DNA of 64,000 bases from Patiria pectinifera. Taxonomy: Eukaryota > Echinodermata > Asteroidea > Valvatida > Asterinidae. A program made the position numbers and the translations under genes. Positions 39,301-45,259 of this stretch are shown here, one piece after another; the stretch's first letter is position 1, and every line of letters begins with the position of its first letter. The DNA is taken from the NCBI GenBank assembly GCA_029964075.1, contig CM057149.1, forward strand, positions 17,374,197 to 17,438,196. Reading direction: 5' to 3'. The notes beneath the pieces were generated by a model, which saw only the letters and a program-made list of their open reading frames with translations, made no database searches and was not told the DNA's origin.

Positions 39301-42300
39301 TCAGAAAAGACATTTTTTTAAGCTGGTGTAATTTGCTTGATCACCTATTAGAGGAGGGGGTGTGGCCTTTAGGGTTTGTGACTCATGATCAGAGGGTCAG
39401 GGGTTCAAATCCAGCTGCTGGCCATTTACTGTGTCCTTGTGCATGGCACTTCATCCCCACTTGCCTCTCTCCACCCAGGAGTATAAATGGGTACCGGCAT
39501 TAGCTGGGAGTAACCTGCAATGGATCCCGTCCAAAGGGAAAAGAAATATTGTCAGTAGTTTCATGCTACTGAAACCGGAGATAAACGCCGGCCTGATGGG
39601 CCACATCGGCTCCTGACAGACTTTACATTTTGTTTAACTTTAAATATTTTTGCGTAGAATTGTTTATTTTTGTGTAAGGTTTTTTTTTTTTGGTTGTATT
39701 TATTTTCTCCAGCGGATAGTGATCCCCACTTCGTGGTGCATGTCCCGGCGAGTGACGTCACCGTCTGTTTCGACATCTTGGGCCAGGCCGGCGAAGTCTA
39801 CAACCTACTGACAGACGAGACATTGGGTAAAGCACGACGCAGTCGTCATTCCTCCATTTTTCATTTGATAACGTTATATTGTAATTAATAGAATTGAGTT
39901 TTTGAGAGAAAAATGAACAACCACACAGTTATTCTATTACGATTCGAATGATCTTTGCATAATGCATTAAGATCCTAAAATTACCCAACAGTTTCGGGTC
40001 ATCTGTTCTTTTCTGTTACATTTTGTTATGACGTTAATTTTATCAGCTGGTAACTTTTTGAAAATAAAAGTAGGCTAGTAAGCTAATAACTTTTATGCAA
40101 AATACAAAGAGAAATTACCGGATGTTTCGCAAAAGACCAGCGAACTTTGGGGAACATTTTTGAACCCAACTCTGAAGCGATTGTGGGCTAGGGCCCTACA
40201 CTGTGACACGAGAGCTAACAATGACACATCACTTCAATACGCGCACTGATGCACCCATTTTAAAGAATACGACGCAAGAATAGGTGATTAAAAAAGTTTG
40301 TTTTTCCCGAATCGCATATACGTATCCCGTACGCGTACTGTAGGATTTCCCGGTTATTTTAAAAGATTTTCTTTCAAAGTCACCAACTCAAACATTCAAT
40401 TTCGTCCACAAAAAAATTCACACGCTTTTACTAAGACCAGTTTCGTCATTTACCATTCAGTTTTAAAGTTTCGTCACCCTCTTTTGTCACAGGTCGAAAA
40501 TATTCCTCATTTCATATCAAATTCCCTAAGCTGTTCTCGAATGGCAGCATTCAGAGATCGAATTTGTCTTGATTTCTGAACAACAAGGTTTCGCGTAGAC
40601 GAGACGAAATCGAATACTCCGGGACGAAAACGTGTGCTTACTGTTTGAATTTGCTTGAACTGAATTTGAAATTGTCTGGCACTAGACGAAAATAAACATT
40701 GGAAGTGCACTAAATTGATGGTGATGGACGAATTTGAATGTTAGAAACGGTGAATTCGAATGATGAACGTTTTAAAATAGCCGGGAAAACCTACATTTAA
40801 ATTGGTCCTAACGCCCGAAGGTCGATATACGTAACCTTTCTGTTACATTAATCTTGCCAGGTATCCATGTCATGGGCTTCATCGTAGCAGCACCCAAGCC
40901 CGTGCCAGGGACGCTCCGTACCCGTACGTACTTCGGCCGCATTGCGGTGCAACTCGGAAGACATACCGTAAAACTCTCCACCGGTGATATTGTCTTTGAC
41001 AATAATATGGTGCTGTCTTGGAACAACGCTGTAACTGTACACAGAGGTAATTCAAACGGAACGTTTGTCTTGTCCCGTTTTCGTTTTTCACTTGTGAGTA
41101 TGTTTCATTGTTTATTTATTATATTTATCTGTTGTAATATTTTGCCTCCATCTGCATTCAAGGGCAAATAGTATAGGCCTAAAGTTGCCTCGTTGTGGTG
41201 GTCCAGAAAATGAAGAGAAAAAAAAAACACAACGTAAAATTAGTTTTACTCACCTTAACTTACACTTTCGCAAAAGGTCTTTTCATACAATCGAAAACTG
41301 TATTCAGAACCAGAACCATATTCAAAACGCAAACGTAAAAGTAAATTTGTTATTTCGATGAGCAAATCCAGAACCATCCCAGCTCACCATTACTTCCGTA
41401 TACCCTGTACGTAACTCACTCTTTCACAAACATTTTCACACACACTCACACTAAAGCACGTTTTTGCAAAGCCACACAAACGTAACAAAACAAATTAAAT
41501 GTATAATTTTGCGACTGCAAATCCCTTGTAAGTATTCCCAGCACTAGCACCTTCATATCTAAACGTTTTATAGTGGGGCAGATAGGGGAAATATTTTGGA
41601 GAATTGTGCCTTTAATGATGCAGGCATGGCAATTTGCACAAAGTCACACTATATCTTAAAAAAAGTGTTTGGTAAAATAAGACAAACATATAATATAGGT
41701 AGAATAACAAGCAATTTTCCAAATGATTGCCATTGCTTGTTATTTCACCTGTATTTTTTTCAAGGGACAAATCTGCGATGGCCCATTAACCAAATATCTT
41801 TCTTACATCATACTCTGACTGTGAGCCAAATGCCATGCTTGTATCATCAAAGGCACAATCCCATCACCTATCTATACCGTGCTAGAACTCTGATCGAACG
41901 GATCTTTTCCCCCAATCATTTTTTTTAAGGTAATTGGTCTCTGGCTGTCCACGACAAGCAAGTAGAGATTACCAATACCGATGGTGGTATCAGTCTTGCC
42001 TTCATGCTGCATCGTATGAACCCAGACAATACCTTCAAAGTGGACCACTTGGGATTCTACATCGTCAACCACGAGGGGCTTACGGACCAAGTCCATGGAT
42101 TGATAGGTAAGTGGCGGATTCGGGGTGCGCCGTCGGCACTCTCTAAATTCCGAAGAGTGAAAATTCACGCCATTCGAGCGAAGATTCACTCCCACAGTCG
42201 GAAACTAGGGACTATAGACGTTTTAGAGTGAAATTTCTTCAATCGTAAAAATCGAGTTTTCTATAAGTTGAGCTTCGACTGAAGTGGTTCTTTTTTCAGA

Positions 42301-43620
42301 CAATTTCAATCGAAAATTAGAGTGATTTTCACTCTAAAATGTCTAGTCCCTAATTTCACTCTTTGGAATTTAGAGAGCACCAGTTCACAATAACCATCTG
42401 TACTAATGACGTCACACTTTGTTTACATGTGCATCCCCCTCTATGGGGCCAGTGGGCCGGGGCCCACGGTCCACTGAGCACCATAGGAAAGCACACACGT
42501 AAACAAAGTGTGACGTCATTAGTACAGAGGGTTATATTGACCCTCCCCAAGTAAAACTCAAATCCGCTCTTATCTTCAAAGTTGAACGATATAAACAAGA
42601 AACGATTTACAGACAGTGACCGTAAGAAAGTGACCGAATTAGAGAAAATATTTTTTAAAAATTTGACTCTCGCCAGCCATTTTCAATAAAAGCCACCATT
42701 GTCATTAGTACATGTTATTGACTAGTAACTGTGCAAATTTCACGTCATTTGCATACTCTATTCCGTATTTACATCTATTTTAATGTGAAGATCACAAAAT
42801 TGAGCTGTCCACCACTGATCCTAATACCGTCATATACGAACTGACGAATACCCATTAAATGCAATGAAACATGAACGTTTTCCCACCTCGATGATTGGAG
42901 GAGGAGAACTCGCAATGGAAAATGTACCAAAATCGTCATTTATATTTCAGACAGAAATAGATGACTTGTTCCCTCGTATTCAAAACACAAATATGCCCAA
43001 AAAAATATATTTCAGTCTTTATTCAATTGATTAAAATCTCCGTTGTGTTTGAATACCTGTGTGTAATCTGTCATTCTCACTGCTTCCAATGGCATTCCAT
43101 GGACAGCCATAAAAATTGGTCCTTTTAGTAAAACGTGCATAACATTGGATAGCATGGATCTATTTCAGTATTTTTTTTAAATGAGTGGAAGAAAATGTTC
43201 TTTTAAGATATAGTTCATTGGTGTTTCAAATTTGATGTTTTTAAGAAGAAAAAAAATCATTAATTCTAGTCACATTCTTTTTGACTCGCACTGTATTCCA
43301 GTCATTAAATAAAAAAGTCACAGTAGATTGACTGTGTCGCCTACCAAAACAGAAAAAGATCTTATGCCAAATTTTACCGTTGGTATATTGCAGGACAATT
43401 TCAGCGCAGACAGGTACGCGTCAAGCCGCAGAGCGAGCCCAAGGATGGAGTGATGGGTGAACTTACCGTCATGGACCGGCGAGTCGACGTGATGCAAAGG
43501 TCGCGGATGAACTCGCTCGTCGGTCACAAACAACCCTGCTGGTTCGCGGCCGGCAACGCCCACGGCCTGATAGACGGCTCGCATGCCGATTACTTGGTGC
43601 CACTGGAGATGATGCCGTGA
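9253..43620 (+). CDS. ITIH: Inter-alpha-trypsin inhibitor heavy chain (ITIH), 17 coding exons, complete
   Basis: The joined exons (listed separately) give 970 residues, close to the 900-950 of vertebrate heavy chains, with no frame break. Order: signal peptide 1-25; acidic propeptide to about 73; VIT domain about 74-210; vWA about 330-510 with MIDAS residues D335-V-S-G-S339, T406 and D442; heavy-chain middle part ending with the [11 protein letters not shown]-like helix in exon 11; Pro/Gln- and Gly-rich linker 660-737; D740-P-H-F743; C-terminal domain to the stop. In known ITIHs the Asp-Pro bond is cleaved and the Asp is esterified to chondroitin sulphate, then moved to hyaluronan; the conserved site suggests the same chemistry here (inference). 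The protein would be secreted. Intron 6 hosts an antisense gene. The family call is secure; which vertebrate paralogue it corresponds to cannot be said. Confidence 0.95.
9391..11368 (+). other. ITIH intron 1, 5' part
   Basis: No exon is seen. A GGGGCGGATCTAG-type repeat end with a G-run lies near 9490, and an imperfect 30-bp direct duplication (GTACAAAGTCTTTGGAGA) at 10198-10256. Confidence 0.45.
11369..11809. mobile_element. CpG-rich foldback element with central (CGTA)n
   Basis: Arms of about 45 bp (GGCTGCGTGCAAGCTAGCC... to ...AGCCAAGCTTTTTA, near 11369-11419 and 11762-11809) are inverted. The interior is much richer in CG and GC than the flanks. The frames here on both strands are shadows. 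Confidence 0.7.
11523..11554. repeat. (CGTA)n microsatellite
   Basis: About eight perfect copies of a self-complementary tetranucleotide sit in the loop of the foldback. Confidence 0.9.
12971..13085 (+). repeat. Direct repeat left of the TIR element
   Basis: GATGATAAGAGG...CAATTTTCGGACGGTCTG through a T/A-rich end. It is repeated with mismatches at 14340-14455, on the other side of the 13087-14324 element. Confidence 0.8.
13087..14324. mobile_element. TIR element ending TAGGTTTTCCCG, copy in intron 1
   Basis: The left end TAGGTTTTCCCGAGCATT and right end GTGCGGGAAAACCTA belong to the family at 6142-7751. It has no long frame and lies 157 bp upstream of ITIH exon 2. Confidence 0.65.
14340..14455 (+). 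repeat. Direct repeat right of the TIR element
   Basis: Second copy of the 115-bp sequence at 12971-13085. Its right edge lies 26 bp before exon 2, so the exon 2 acceptor region borders repeat-derived DNA. Confidence 0.8.
14482..14562 (+). CDS. ITIH: ITIH exon 2: acidic propeptide
   Basis: Twenty-seven codons, phase 0 at both ends, between TTTTTTAG and GTAAGC. It begins RQERSAG, which holds an R-x-x-R motif a furin-type protease could cut, and continues to a Tyr/Asp/Glu-rich run ([13 protein letters not shown]). Confidence 0.82.
14563..15725 (+). repeat. ACTTGTGATT-type minisatellite filling ITIH intron 2
   Basis: Imperfect 10-14-bp words of the form GACTTGTGATT(T/G) repeat across most of the intron, interrupted by a palindromic G-rich block at 14697-14885. 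Frames in it are low-complexity shadows rich in N, H, K, S and Q. Confidence 0.88.
14697..14885. repeat. Hairpin inside the minisatellite with G/C-run loop
   Basis: Arms 14697-14772 and 14812-14885 are near-perfect complements (AATTACAATTCAATTATAATT against AATTATAATTGAATTGTAATT is the core). The loop has a run of ten G and C-rich tracts. Confidence 0.85.
15764..15936 (+). CDS. ITIH: ITIH exon 3: start of VIT domain
   Basis: It follows TTTGCAG. Encodes the beginning of the VIT (vault protein/inter-alpha-trypsin) domain: [16 protein letters not shown], then [10 protein letters not shown]-like text ([13 protein letters not shown]) and EAFISKFVM. Phase 2 donor GTAAAT. Confidence 0.92.
16091..16263. 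mobile_element. ~175-bp MITE ending ATAGACCTTTATCATG, copy 1
   Basis: The termini AGACCTTTACCAT and ATGATAATAGTCT are inverted. Fuller copies lie at 43809-43986 and 53662-53837 (minus), and a broken one around 61281-61974. Confidence 0.75.
16440..16782. mobile_element. TIR element with GTCTCTGGTCAG ends
   Basis: AAAAAATACTCGGTCTCTGG near 16446 is inverted at CTGACCAGAGACTGACTATT (16750-16770). A CGCGCGCG run lies next to the right TIR, as in the element at 30804-31163. Confidence 0.65.
16885..17052. mobile_element. ~165-bp TIR element (GTGCTTGGCCGG / CCGGTCAAGCAC)
   Basis: The inverted ends enclose ACCGGC and CTTGTTTAA words; flanking text with ACCGAAAAG and TATTCGAATGGGAATAAA also belongs to it. 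An inverted relative lies at 48045-48240. Confidence 0.65.
17333..17443 (+). CDS. ITIH: ITIH exon 4: VIT domain
   Basis: Encodes [20 protein letters not shown] then [14 protein letters not shown], the signature VIT stretch (I-D-G-x-x-Y...K-E-K-x-x-A...A-x-x-x-G-x-T-A-G). Phase 2 in and out; donor GTAAGT. Confidence 0.95.
17444..18414 (+). other. ITIH intron 4
   Basis: No exon; contains the short MITE at 18080-18261. Confidence 0.6.
18080..18261. mobile_element. ~180-bp MITE ending GACTCTCAAAACG
   Basis: GACTCTCAAAACG and CGTTTTGAGAGTG are inverted ends. The interior repeats GTTGGT/CCCAAC words. Confidence 0.75.
18415..18553 (+). CDS. ITIH: ITIH exon 5: end of VIT domain
   Basis: Encodes [20 protein letters not shown] then [16 protein letters not shown], matching the V-x-V-x-x-x-x-x-x-F-x-L-x-Y-x-E-L-L-x-R end of VIT domains. 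Phase 2 to 0. Confidence 0.95.
18708..19085. repeat. Interspersed repeat with GCTAGCC/TAGCCCGC words
   Basis: AGGGTTCGACCTTCACTTTT at the left and CCGCTAACTTCAAACCC at the right look like degenerate inverted ends; the inside repeats CCAGCCGGGCTACT and ACTAGCCCGC. Non-coding. Confidence 0.5.
19571..19852 (+). CDS. ITIH: ITIH exon 6: VIT to vWA linker
   Basis: Ninety-four codons, phase 0 both sides. Contains [17 protein letters not shown] and, near the end, [19 protein letters not shown], equivalent to the G-x-x-x-V-x-Y-D-V stretch before the vWA domain in ITIH proteins. Confidence 0.94.
19912..20826. mobile_element. Large foldback element with ~415-bp arms
   Basis: Arms of about 19934-20350 and 20400-20817 are inverted along their full length with scattered mismatches (CATTTAGCACTAGTGTCTAT near the centre is matched exactly). 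The loop is about 50 bp. A diverged one-arm relative lies at 34229-34691. No transposase. Confidence 0.88.
20905..21105. mobile_element. 201-bp MITE with 24-bp TIRs
   Basis: TGGGTGCGTTCGAGCGTGTT at the left is inverted at the right end (AACACGCTCAAACGCACCCA) with one mismatch. Confidence 0.85.
21215..22180 (+). repeat. Two tandem diverged ~440-bp units
   Basis: Units begin near 21215 and 21657. Both open with CACAATGGTTGCAC and share GTAATCGTGTTAATATTGTG, AATCACGATTTCT-type text and TTTTCGTAAATT in the same order. Non-coding. Confidence 0.8.
22457..23040 (-). mobile_element. TTAA-flanked TIR element, copy 3
   Basis: Minus-strand copy of the 3451-4425 family: ATTGCATGGGCCATTTAA at the right, GTGATGTCATTTCAGGAAGA inside, AAGGGTCCATG at the left. 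Confidence 0.7.
23041..24115. other. ITIH intron 6 interval, 3' flank of the antisense gene
   Basis: No element or exon is recognised. This should hold the 3' untranslated region of the minus-strand gene; I found no convincing AATAAA close to its stop. Confidence 0.4.
24116..24287 (-). CDS. Antisense gene terminal exon
   Basis: 172 nt: one base completing the split codon, 56 sense codons and TAA. The acceptor TTTGCAG is strong. It is the only terminal exon I could find for the two upstream exons. Confidence 0.75.
24116..28254 (-). CDS. Unnamed 231-residue protein, two exons, antisense in ITIH intron 6
   Basis: Exon 1 (28254-27731) ends ATC-AA before GTAAGT, phase 2; exon 2 (24287-24116) follows TTTGCAG and completes the codon. 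The junction reads ...[19 protein letters not shown] and ends ...REEKYWTS. Visible landmarks: [19 protein letters not shown] near the N-terminus, a [14 protein letters not shown] block, an NFVGFLGR strand, NHYNLVVIR, and the C-terminal [13 protein letters not shown]. No signal peptide or membrane segment, so probably cytosolic. I recall uncharacterised bacterial proteins with the same YYxxVRxHxG ending, but cannot name a family or reaction, and this memory is unverified. A second 5' exon (30303-29783) could replace exon 1. Confidence 0.75.
24300..24660 (+). mobile_element. 3' tail of a CR1/L2-type LINE
   Basis: An A/T-rich untranslated stretch ends with GAGGCTACCCTGTCTAAATA and an (ATAA)n tail, the usual terminus of CR1/L2-like non-LTR retrotransposons. 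No reverse transcriptase remains. Confidence 0.6.
24990..25290 (+). mobile_element. tRNA-derived SINE, family 2, copy 1
   Basis: Contains a box B-like GGGGTTCGAATCAGC, then TCTCTCCACCC, GGCATTAGCTGGGGAGTAAC and ATAAACGCCGGCCTGATGGG. Matches 39345-39640. Confidence 0.75.
25310..25500 (+). repeat. Interspersed repeat with (GTCA)n-like tail, copy 2
   Basis: Shares CACAATGGGCTG, AGCCCATT and CTATGCAATAGAACTGCCC with 5790-5985 and again ends in an AGTCAGTCAGTGAGTCAGG tail. Confidence 0.7.
25530..25965 (+). mobile_element. tRNA-derived SINE, family 1, second copy
   Basis: Box A TGGTCCAATGGTTA, box B GGGTTCGAATCC, body and (ATT)n tail as at 3774-4206; this copy keeps an additional GACTGCTTC segment. 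Confidence 0.88.
25966..27560. other. ITIH intron 6 interval
   Basis: No exon on either strand. 26860-26940 is rich in TTCCATGGGA/CCAATGGGA words; 27530-27560 holds a C-run. Confidence 0.45.
27567..27745 (-). repeat. ~110-bp tandem duplication carrying a splice donor
   Basis: The segment ATGCACTCCCTTCTGAAAAT ... CCACTTACTTGATCGCTTCC ... GCAGCTCCCCCTCC occurs twice. It includes the last ~30 bases of antisense exon 1 and its GTAAGT donor, so a spare donor sits at about 27628. Confidence 0.85.
27731..28254 (-). CDS. Antisense gene 5' exon B
   Basis: Codes for 174 residues from [15 protein letters not shown] to HRREAI plus two bases. The start is chosen because the paralogous exon A begins at the equivalent Met ([15 protein letters not shown]); the frame stays open upstream only through a low-complexity TGTACA stretch. 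Confidence 0.78.
28308..28380. repeat. TGTACA/ACATGT microsatellite
   Basis: Self-complementary hexanucleotide repeats just upstream of exon B of the antisense gene. Confidence 0.9.
28655..28770. repeat. ACATGT microsatellite, second block
   Basis: Same self-complementary words as 28308-28380; open frames here are low-complexity artefacts. Confidence 0.9.
28837..28869 (+). repeat. (GGTC)n(TGTC)n microsatellite
   Basis: GGTCGGTCGGTCGGTC then TGTC repeats. A related array lies at 29425-29480. Confidence 0.9.
29425..29480 (+). repeat. (GGTC)n(AGTC)n microsatellite
   Basis: Tetranucleotide array between antisense exons A and B. Confidence 0.85.
29783..30303 (-). CDS. Antisense gene 5' exon A (paralogue of exon B)
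   Basis: Codes for 173 residues from [15 protein letters not shown] to LHLHEAI plus two bases, then GTGAGT. Roughly half the residues match exon B, with the same [21 protein letters not shown] and YYNLAVTR landmarks and the same phase-2 end. No terminal exon of its own was found between here and exon B, so it may splice to 24287-24116 as an alternative first exon, or be a gene fragment. The frame is intact, arguing for use. Confidence 0.7.
30804..31163. mobile_element. TIR element with GGTCTCCGGTTTCTGGTATG ends
   Basis: The left end is inverted at CATACCAGAAACCGGAGACT (about 31135). A GCGCGCGCGTCG run next to the left TIR relates it to 16440-16782. Confidence 0.8.
31200..31530 (+). repeat. 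~60-bp minisatellite with TATAAGTTAAACACG
   Basis: Four main units near 31304, 31367, 31429 and 31466 share TTATAAGTTAAACACG, a variable part and AGAACCGTTC. Confidence 0.8.
31958..32427 (+). mobile_element. TTAA-flanked TIR element, copy 4, 3'-truncated
   Basis: Starts TTAAGGGCCATGCAATG and runs through CTTCCTGAAATGACATCACA, but the far terminus is missing. It ends about 130 bp before ITIH exon 7. Confidence 0.7.
32558..32724 (+). CDS. ITIH: ITIH exon 7: start of vWA domain
   Basis: Encodes [20 protein letters not shown] then [22 protein letters not shown] is the first MIDAS motif of the metal-binding vWA domain. Phase 0 to 2, donor GTAAAG. Confidence 0.97.
32853..33403. mobile_element. 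Element bounded by CCGCCAAGG / CCTTGGCGGAGG
   Basis: Begins CCTTCCGCCAAGGCGG, has GTGAACAGGATAACTCA and GAAGTGATCGGGAACTGCGT inside, and ends CCTTGGCGGAGGTA plus GTGCGCTCTCTGAGTGCTTT. I recall this as a very widespread element in marine invertebrates (memory, unchecked). It stops about 20 bp short of ITIH exon 8. Confidence 0.7.
33424..33545 (+). CDS. ITIH: ITIH exon 8: vWA domain
   Basis: Follows CACTGCAG. Encodes [19 protein letters not shown] and the helix up to LRALYG. With exon 7 it gives the usual G-D-R-x-N-I-V-x-F strand of ITIH vWA domains. Phase 2 to 1. Confidence 0.96.
33690..33855 (-). repeat. Interspersed repeat with (GTCA)n-like tail, copy 3
   Basis: Minus-strand relative of 5790-5985 and 25310-25500, with TGACTGACTGACT at its tail and GGGCTACATACAGCCCATTG in the core; 50 bp from exon 9. 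Confidence 0.65.
33909..34057 (+). CDS. ITIH: ITIH exon 9: vWA MIDAS Thr and Asp
   Basis: Encodes [15 protein letters not shown] (MIDAS Thr406) and [13 protein letters not shown] (Asp442). Both remaining metal-coordinating residues are kept. Phase 1 to 0, donor GTCCGT. Confidence 0.96.
34229..34691. mobile_element. TIR element ending GCAGACCAGT, related to the 19912-20826 foldback
   Basis: GCAGACCAGTGAATAAA and TTTACTGGTCTGC are inverted ends. The interior follows the right arm of the large foldback (TTTTCAATTTT, GAAAAACGAT, CAAAATAG) at low identity. Confidence 0.6.
35248..35889. mobile_element. Foldback TIR element next to ITIH exon 10
   Basis: Arms 35275-35440 and 35735-35889 are inverted (AACCAAATATATTTCATATT against AATATGAAATATATTTG). 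The left end is CTACAGGGTGAGTAAAA, mariner-like; the matching right terminus is missing. A separate inverted end of the same type lies at 34795-34809. Confidence 0.75.
36002..36403 (+). CDS. ITIH: ITIH exon 10: end of vWA and middle domain
   Basis: Encodes [20 protein letters not shown], then a stretch with [20 protein letters not shown] and [12 protein letters not shown], typical of the part after vWA in heavy chains. The acceptor is CCCCAAAG; the better-looking TTTAG at 35963 would shift the frame and is rejected. Phase 0 both sides. Confidence 0.93.
36909..37070 (+). CDS. ITIH: ITIH exon 11
   Basis: Encodes [19 protein letters not shown] and ...ALELSLR. The LWAYLTIK..L helix and the L-S-L-R/K end are ITIH hallmarks. 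Phase 0 both sides. Confidence 0.95.
37560..38265. mobile_element. TIR element family TAGGTTTTCCC, composite copy
   Basis: 37560-37792 matches the right half of the 40341-40793 copy; 37793-38265 is a further copy in opposite arms (GTGCACTAAATCGATG against CATCGACTTAGTGCAC). It ends 54 bp before exon 12. Confidence 0.7.
38320..38509 (+). CDS. ITIH: ITIH exon 12: end of middle part and Pro/Gln-rich linker
   Basis: Starts [17 protein letters not shown], matching the conserved Y-x-F-V-T-P-L-T-S end of the heavy-chain middle part, then an acidic and Pro/Gln-rich tail. Phase 0 to 1, donor GTATTC. Confidence 0.93.
39192..39284 (+). CDS. ITIH: ITIH exon 13: glycine-rich linker
   Basis: Thirty-one codons that are almost all GGN after the first ten (Gly-rich with one Arg, ending Gly-Phe). 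Phase 1 in and out, so it can be skipped without breaking the frame. The GGT/GGC repetition suggests growth by slippage. Confidence 0.82.
39345..39640 (+). mobile_element. tRNA-derived SINE, family 2, copy 2
   Basis: Same order of blocks as 24990-25290 (AGGGGTTCAAATCCAGC, GGCATTAGCTGGGAGTAACC, ATAAACGCCGGCCTGATGGG), lying between exons 13 and 14. Confidence 0.75.
39713..39826 (+). CDS. ITIH: ITIH exon 14: Asp-Pro-His-Phe maturation site
   Basis: Encodes [19 protein letters not shown] then [18 protein letters not shown]. In known ITIHs, D-P-H-F is where the propeptide is released and Asp is esterified to chondroitin sulphate. Phase 1 to 1. Confidence 0.96.
40341..40793. mobile_element. TIR element TAGGATTTCCCGG, compact copy
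   Basis: TAGGATTTCCCGGTTATTTT is inverted at AAAATAGCCGGGAAAACCTA, giving a clean 453-bp MITE. It ends 67 bp before exon 15. Confidence 0.85.
40861..41046 (+). CDS. ITIH: ITIH exon 15: C-terminal domain
   Basis: Encodes [19 protein letters not shown] then [14 protein letters not shown], part of the C-terminal heavy-chain domain. Phase 1 to 1. Confidence 0.93.
41930..42106 (+). CDS. ITIH: ITIH exon 16: C-terminal domain
   Basis: Encodes [17 protein letters not shown] and [19 protein letters not shown], then TDQVHGLIG. The acceptor TTTTTTAAG is short but the phase (1 to 1) and domain fit are exact. Confidence 0.92.
42138..42377. mobile_element. 240-bp MITE just after exon 16
   Basis: CTCTCTAAATTCCGAAGAGTG and CACTCTTTGGAATTTAGAGAG are inverted ends. 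It starts 31 bp after the exon 16 donor. Confidence 0.85.
42389..42535. repeat. Palindrome with two TGACGTCA sites
   Basis: CTGTACTAATGACGTCACAC through TTTGTTTAC is inverted exactly after a 70-bp CG-rich loop. Each arm holds TGACGTCA, a CREB/ATF-type octamer. Probably a small mobile hairpin. Confidence 0.85.
43394..43620 (+). CDS. ITIH: ITIH exon 17: C-terminus and stop
   Basis: Encodes [40 protein letters not shown] and VPLEMMP-stop. CWF...G.I.G...DY.VP is the typical ITIH ending. Confidence 0.96.
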
Positions 43621-43644
43621 ACCAGCGTAGCTTTGTTTGTTTAT

Positions 43645-43650
43645 AATAAA
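43645..43650 (+). promoter_or_regulatory. Candidate poly(A) signal of the ITIH gene
   Basis: AATAAA 25 bp after the stop codon. Very short 3' UTR if used; a later site is possible. Confidence 0.4.
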
Positions 43651-43808
43651 ACAACAATAAGTTGTTCTTTTCTAGAAGGAACTCAACAAGTGCTACATTC
43701 CTCAAAATTATACTCCATTTAGGCTACTATTAATAGCTCTTTGAAGTTGGCCTCCGTTTTCTACTGTAAAGCTACCTTTGTTAGCTCTCCTCTTCAGCTG
43801 AAGAGACA

Positions 43809-43986
43809 ATAGACCTTGATCATGCTGCCACCATTTCAGTCATGTTTCCTGTATCCCATGACAGCACTTAATGATAACGGTTTTTGTGCAAAAAGGAACC
43901 AGACTATTTTTTTCTTCCAGCCTCACTTTGGTTACGTTGACTTGAATGGGAAAAATCAAGATGGCCGCAACATGATAATGGTCTAT
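43809..43986. mobile_element. ~175-bp MITE ATAGACC, copy 2
   Basis: ATAGACCTTGATCATGCTGC and AACATGATAATGGTCTAT are inverted. Best-preserved copy of the family. Confidence 0.85.
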
Positions 43987-44654
43987 AAGGAAAATGTAAG
44001 ATATTGCCAGGCCATATTTTGTTTATACATCTAACCTGCTTTTTAGTGCATGTTTGTTAACAGCGCTGGTACAGAAGAAATTATGTCTATGCATCAGTCT
44101 TTGTTGCGTTTAGCATTTAAGTATCATTTCTATGCTAATAATGTAATGTCAAAATATATTGTATATGACATAAAGTAAGCTTTTGTATGCACTTTTACGA
44201 TACTTTGTGAGACAAATGGACGAGTGTTCATTCATAATAAGTACGAATATTTTCTGCCCCATTCTGCAGTCGTATACCAACTGGGCGTCCTTATGAAAAA
44301 TTGTGAAAAGGTAGTTTAGGCAACTAGTTACAAGAACTCGTGTAAGTTATTCTGACACTCGTTGCCAACCCCCCAAAACCCACAATTTGTGTGTGGAACA
44401 TCCAACAGAAACAGGGTGCAGCGCCCCCATCCGAAAACAGAAGTCCAGCCAAATGACGTCATTCCAACAGCATCTCTGCCACTGACAATTTCGACATGCC
44501 TCGAATTGGCCACAACAAGTCAATCCTGTTTCCTGTAAAATTTGTGTTGTGCATTAAAAAACATAATTTCAGTTTTTTAAAGAGCTTGTATCGAGTCGTA
44601 AGGTTTTTTTCCATCGTAATAAATGATCTATGCCCCTTCAACTACTGAAAGCAT

Positions 44655-45240
44655 TATTATTATTATTATTTATTTGGCCTTCAACAACAGGTACAAAGTA
44701 CAACATGTAGGCCTACATGAACAACATACAATTCCAAAATACACTAAAATTAGAGACTAAAACAACCCTATCAAAGTTGGCCAGGACTGACAAAAGTATA
44801 ATGAAACACTTTGACTGGAAAGCCTGCCGATCCTAACTTGAATAGGTTACACATAGAATAGAAATAAAAATATATAAAATAATGCATAAATTATACATGA
44901 TTAAAATTTGCTGAGAAAAACAGTGAATTAAAAAAAGTTATTAAAAACATTATTTTATAATAACATAAAAACAAAAAACAAAACAAAAAAACCCAAAAAA
45001 CCAAATCCCCTTCTGCAATCGCCCTCCCTATTTAAGTCACTCCTTCATAACCCCCCCAACCCACACCAAATACATGCAAGCTGTCTATTTTCAAGAGAAA
45101 AATCAGAACAATGAATAGGAAAATAATTGAATGAGCTGCAAAAATTTAAGAAGTAATTCAAATCAAAGAACAAGGCAAGAAATATCAAAAATAAAAATAC
45201 ATGTAGAAAAGGAAAACGAACTAACAAATAAATTTAAAGC
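44655..45240 (-). mobile_element. LINE 3'-end remnant
   Basis: On the minus strand TTGTACCTGTTGTTGAAGGC is followed by an (AAT)n tail, a CR1/L2-like 3' end. The A-rich 44870-45240 may be its untranslated part. Confidence 0.5.
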
Positions 45241-45259
45241 AATGCATATTCTCAATTTA

